Origin: Isochrysis galbana
Lineage: Eukaryota; Haptophyta; Isochrysidales; Isochrysidaceae
DNA length: 64,000 nt
Assembly (NCBI GenBank): GCA_018136815.1
Contig: CM030931.1
Span: 981,511 to 1,045,510 of the forward strand
Reading direction: 5' to 3'
Part shown: one piece after another, positions 63,461-64,000 of the stretch
How positions within the stretch are numbered: position 1 is the first letter of the stretch
Layout: every line of letters begins with the position of its first letter
Made by a program: the position numbers and the translations under genes
Notes under the pieces: model-generated
The model's database searches: none
Told to the model about the DNA's origin: nothing
The model's input: only the letters and a program-made list of their open reading frames with translations

Positions 63461-64000
63461 CCCCTAACTTGGACATTATTCCAACGTACCCCTCAGCATG
63501 GCAGCATACTATTGGTCGAGAGGCCAACACGGCCGACCTGGCTCGCCGCCAACCTCCCGTCTATTTTTGCGCCTCAACTCTATGCCGAGGTCCCTTTCCC
63601 TACCCATTCCCATGGCATCATGAGTGAGTGATCAGTCTGAGCAAGCCCACCCGCCCTATGAACCTTTTACTAAAAAACCAAGTGAACCACCCTTTCGTCA
63701 CCAGACGTGCTACCGAAACTGTGACAGCGGCTGACTGTATGCCGGCTGGAACCCCACAGAGCGAGCTCATGCCTAGGACATGCTCATGTAAAGCTGTCCA
63801 GACGCAGTCGCGCATATGCCATGGCACACTAGCGTGCATGCATGACCTGCTTGACCAGTGCACTCAAGAGTTCTCATGCCATACGATCCCCATCCCGCTT
63901 CATGCAGCTCTGCTGACAATGCGACTACGAGATTTTCTTTCGTCAAGCTCCACAACTACAGCAAGGATTTCCTCTGTTCCCTACACCATTCACGAAGGGG
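63461..64000. other. Unassigned DNA at the window end
   Basis: Minus-strand frames at 63618-63955 have a plausible amino-acid mix but no recognisable domain. They may be exons of a gene that continues beyond the window. Confidence 0.3.

Overview
The window is a repeat-rich, GC-rich nuclear segment of a eukaryote. It holds about a dozen spliced, low-density genes separated by nested transposable elements. The genes include a basal-body/ciliary protein (BBOF1-like), a kinesin, adenylyl-cyclase-associated protein and a plant-type RR-TZF CCCH protein. A PPR protein has an N-terminus that looks like the bipartite presequence of a complex plastid: a signal peptide whose predicted cleavage point is followed by an aromatic residue. 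Together these suggest a flagellated alga with a red-type secondary plastid (haptophyte or photosynthetic stramenopile). That placement is inference; nothing in the window fixes the taxon.

Layout. 1-3.1 kb: repeats and an internally deleted LINE copy with target-site duplication. 3.9-7.6 kb: PPR gene (minus). 7.6-12.5 kb: two nested TIR elements, a Ty3/gypsy RT fragment and minisatellites. 12.7-13.4 kb: NUDCD2-like CS-domain gene. 13.8-16.7 kb: LINE pieces. 17.4-19.4 kb: CAP (minus). 20.1-21.1 kb: a full-length non-autonomous retroposon with a 19-bp duplication. 22.2-23.8 kb: SET-domain gene with a C-terminal PCNA-binding-like peptide (minus). 24.1-26.2 kb: LINE reverse transcriptase. 27.0-30.6 kb: 13-exon BBOF1-like gene. 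31.3-35.6 kb: retroposons and a 2.5-kb TIR transposon with a KRBA2/Ginger-like integrase remnant. 35.7-37.8 kb: kinesin. 38.3-41.4 kb: fold-back repeat, MITEs, LINE tail. 42.2-43.8 kb: homeodomain gene. 44.3-49 kb: retroposon, acidic SDAP-repeat ORF, 153-bp tandem repeats. 49.2-52.5 kb: 2OG-oxygenase-like ORF and CPSF73. 53-55.7 kb: retroposons. 56.3-58.3 kb: GH27 alpha-galactosidase (minus), head to head with the RR-TZF gene at 58.7 kb. 60-64 kb: unassigned ORFs and repeats.

The genes are ordinary housekeeping, cytoskeletal and RNA-processing functions and do not form an operon-like system. The most unusual structure is in the repeats. A LINE and at least three non-autonomous retroposon families (called D, E and F here) all begin with a short hairpin followed by a start codon. 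The hairpin sequence differs between families but pairing is kept by compensatory changes, and target-site duplications show that the hairpin is the true 5' end.
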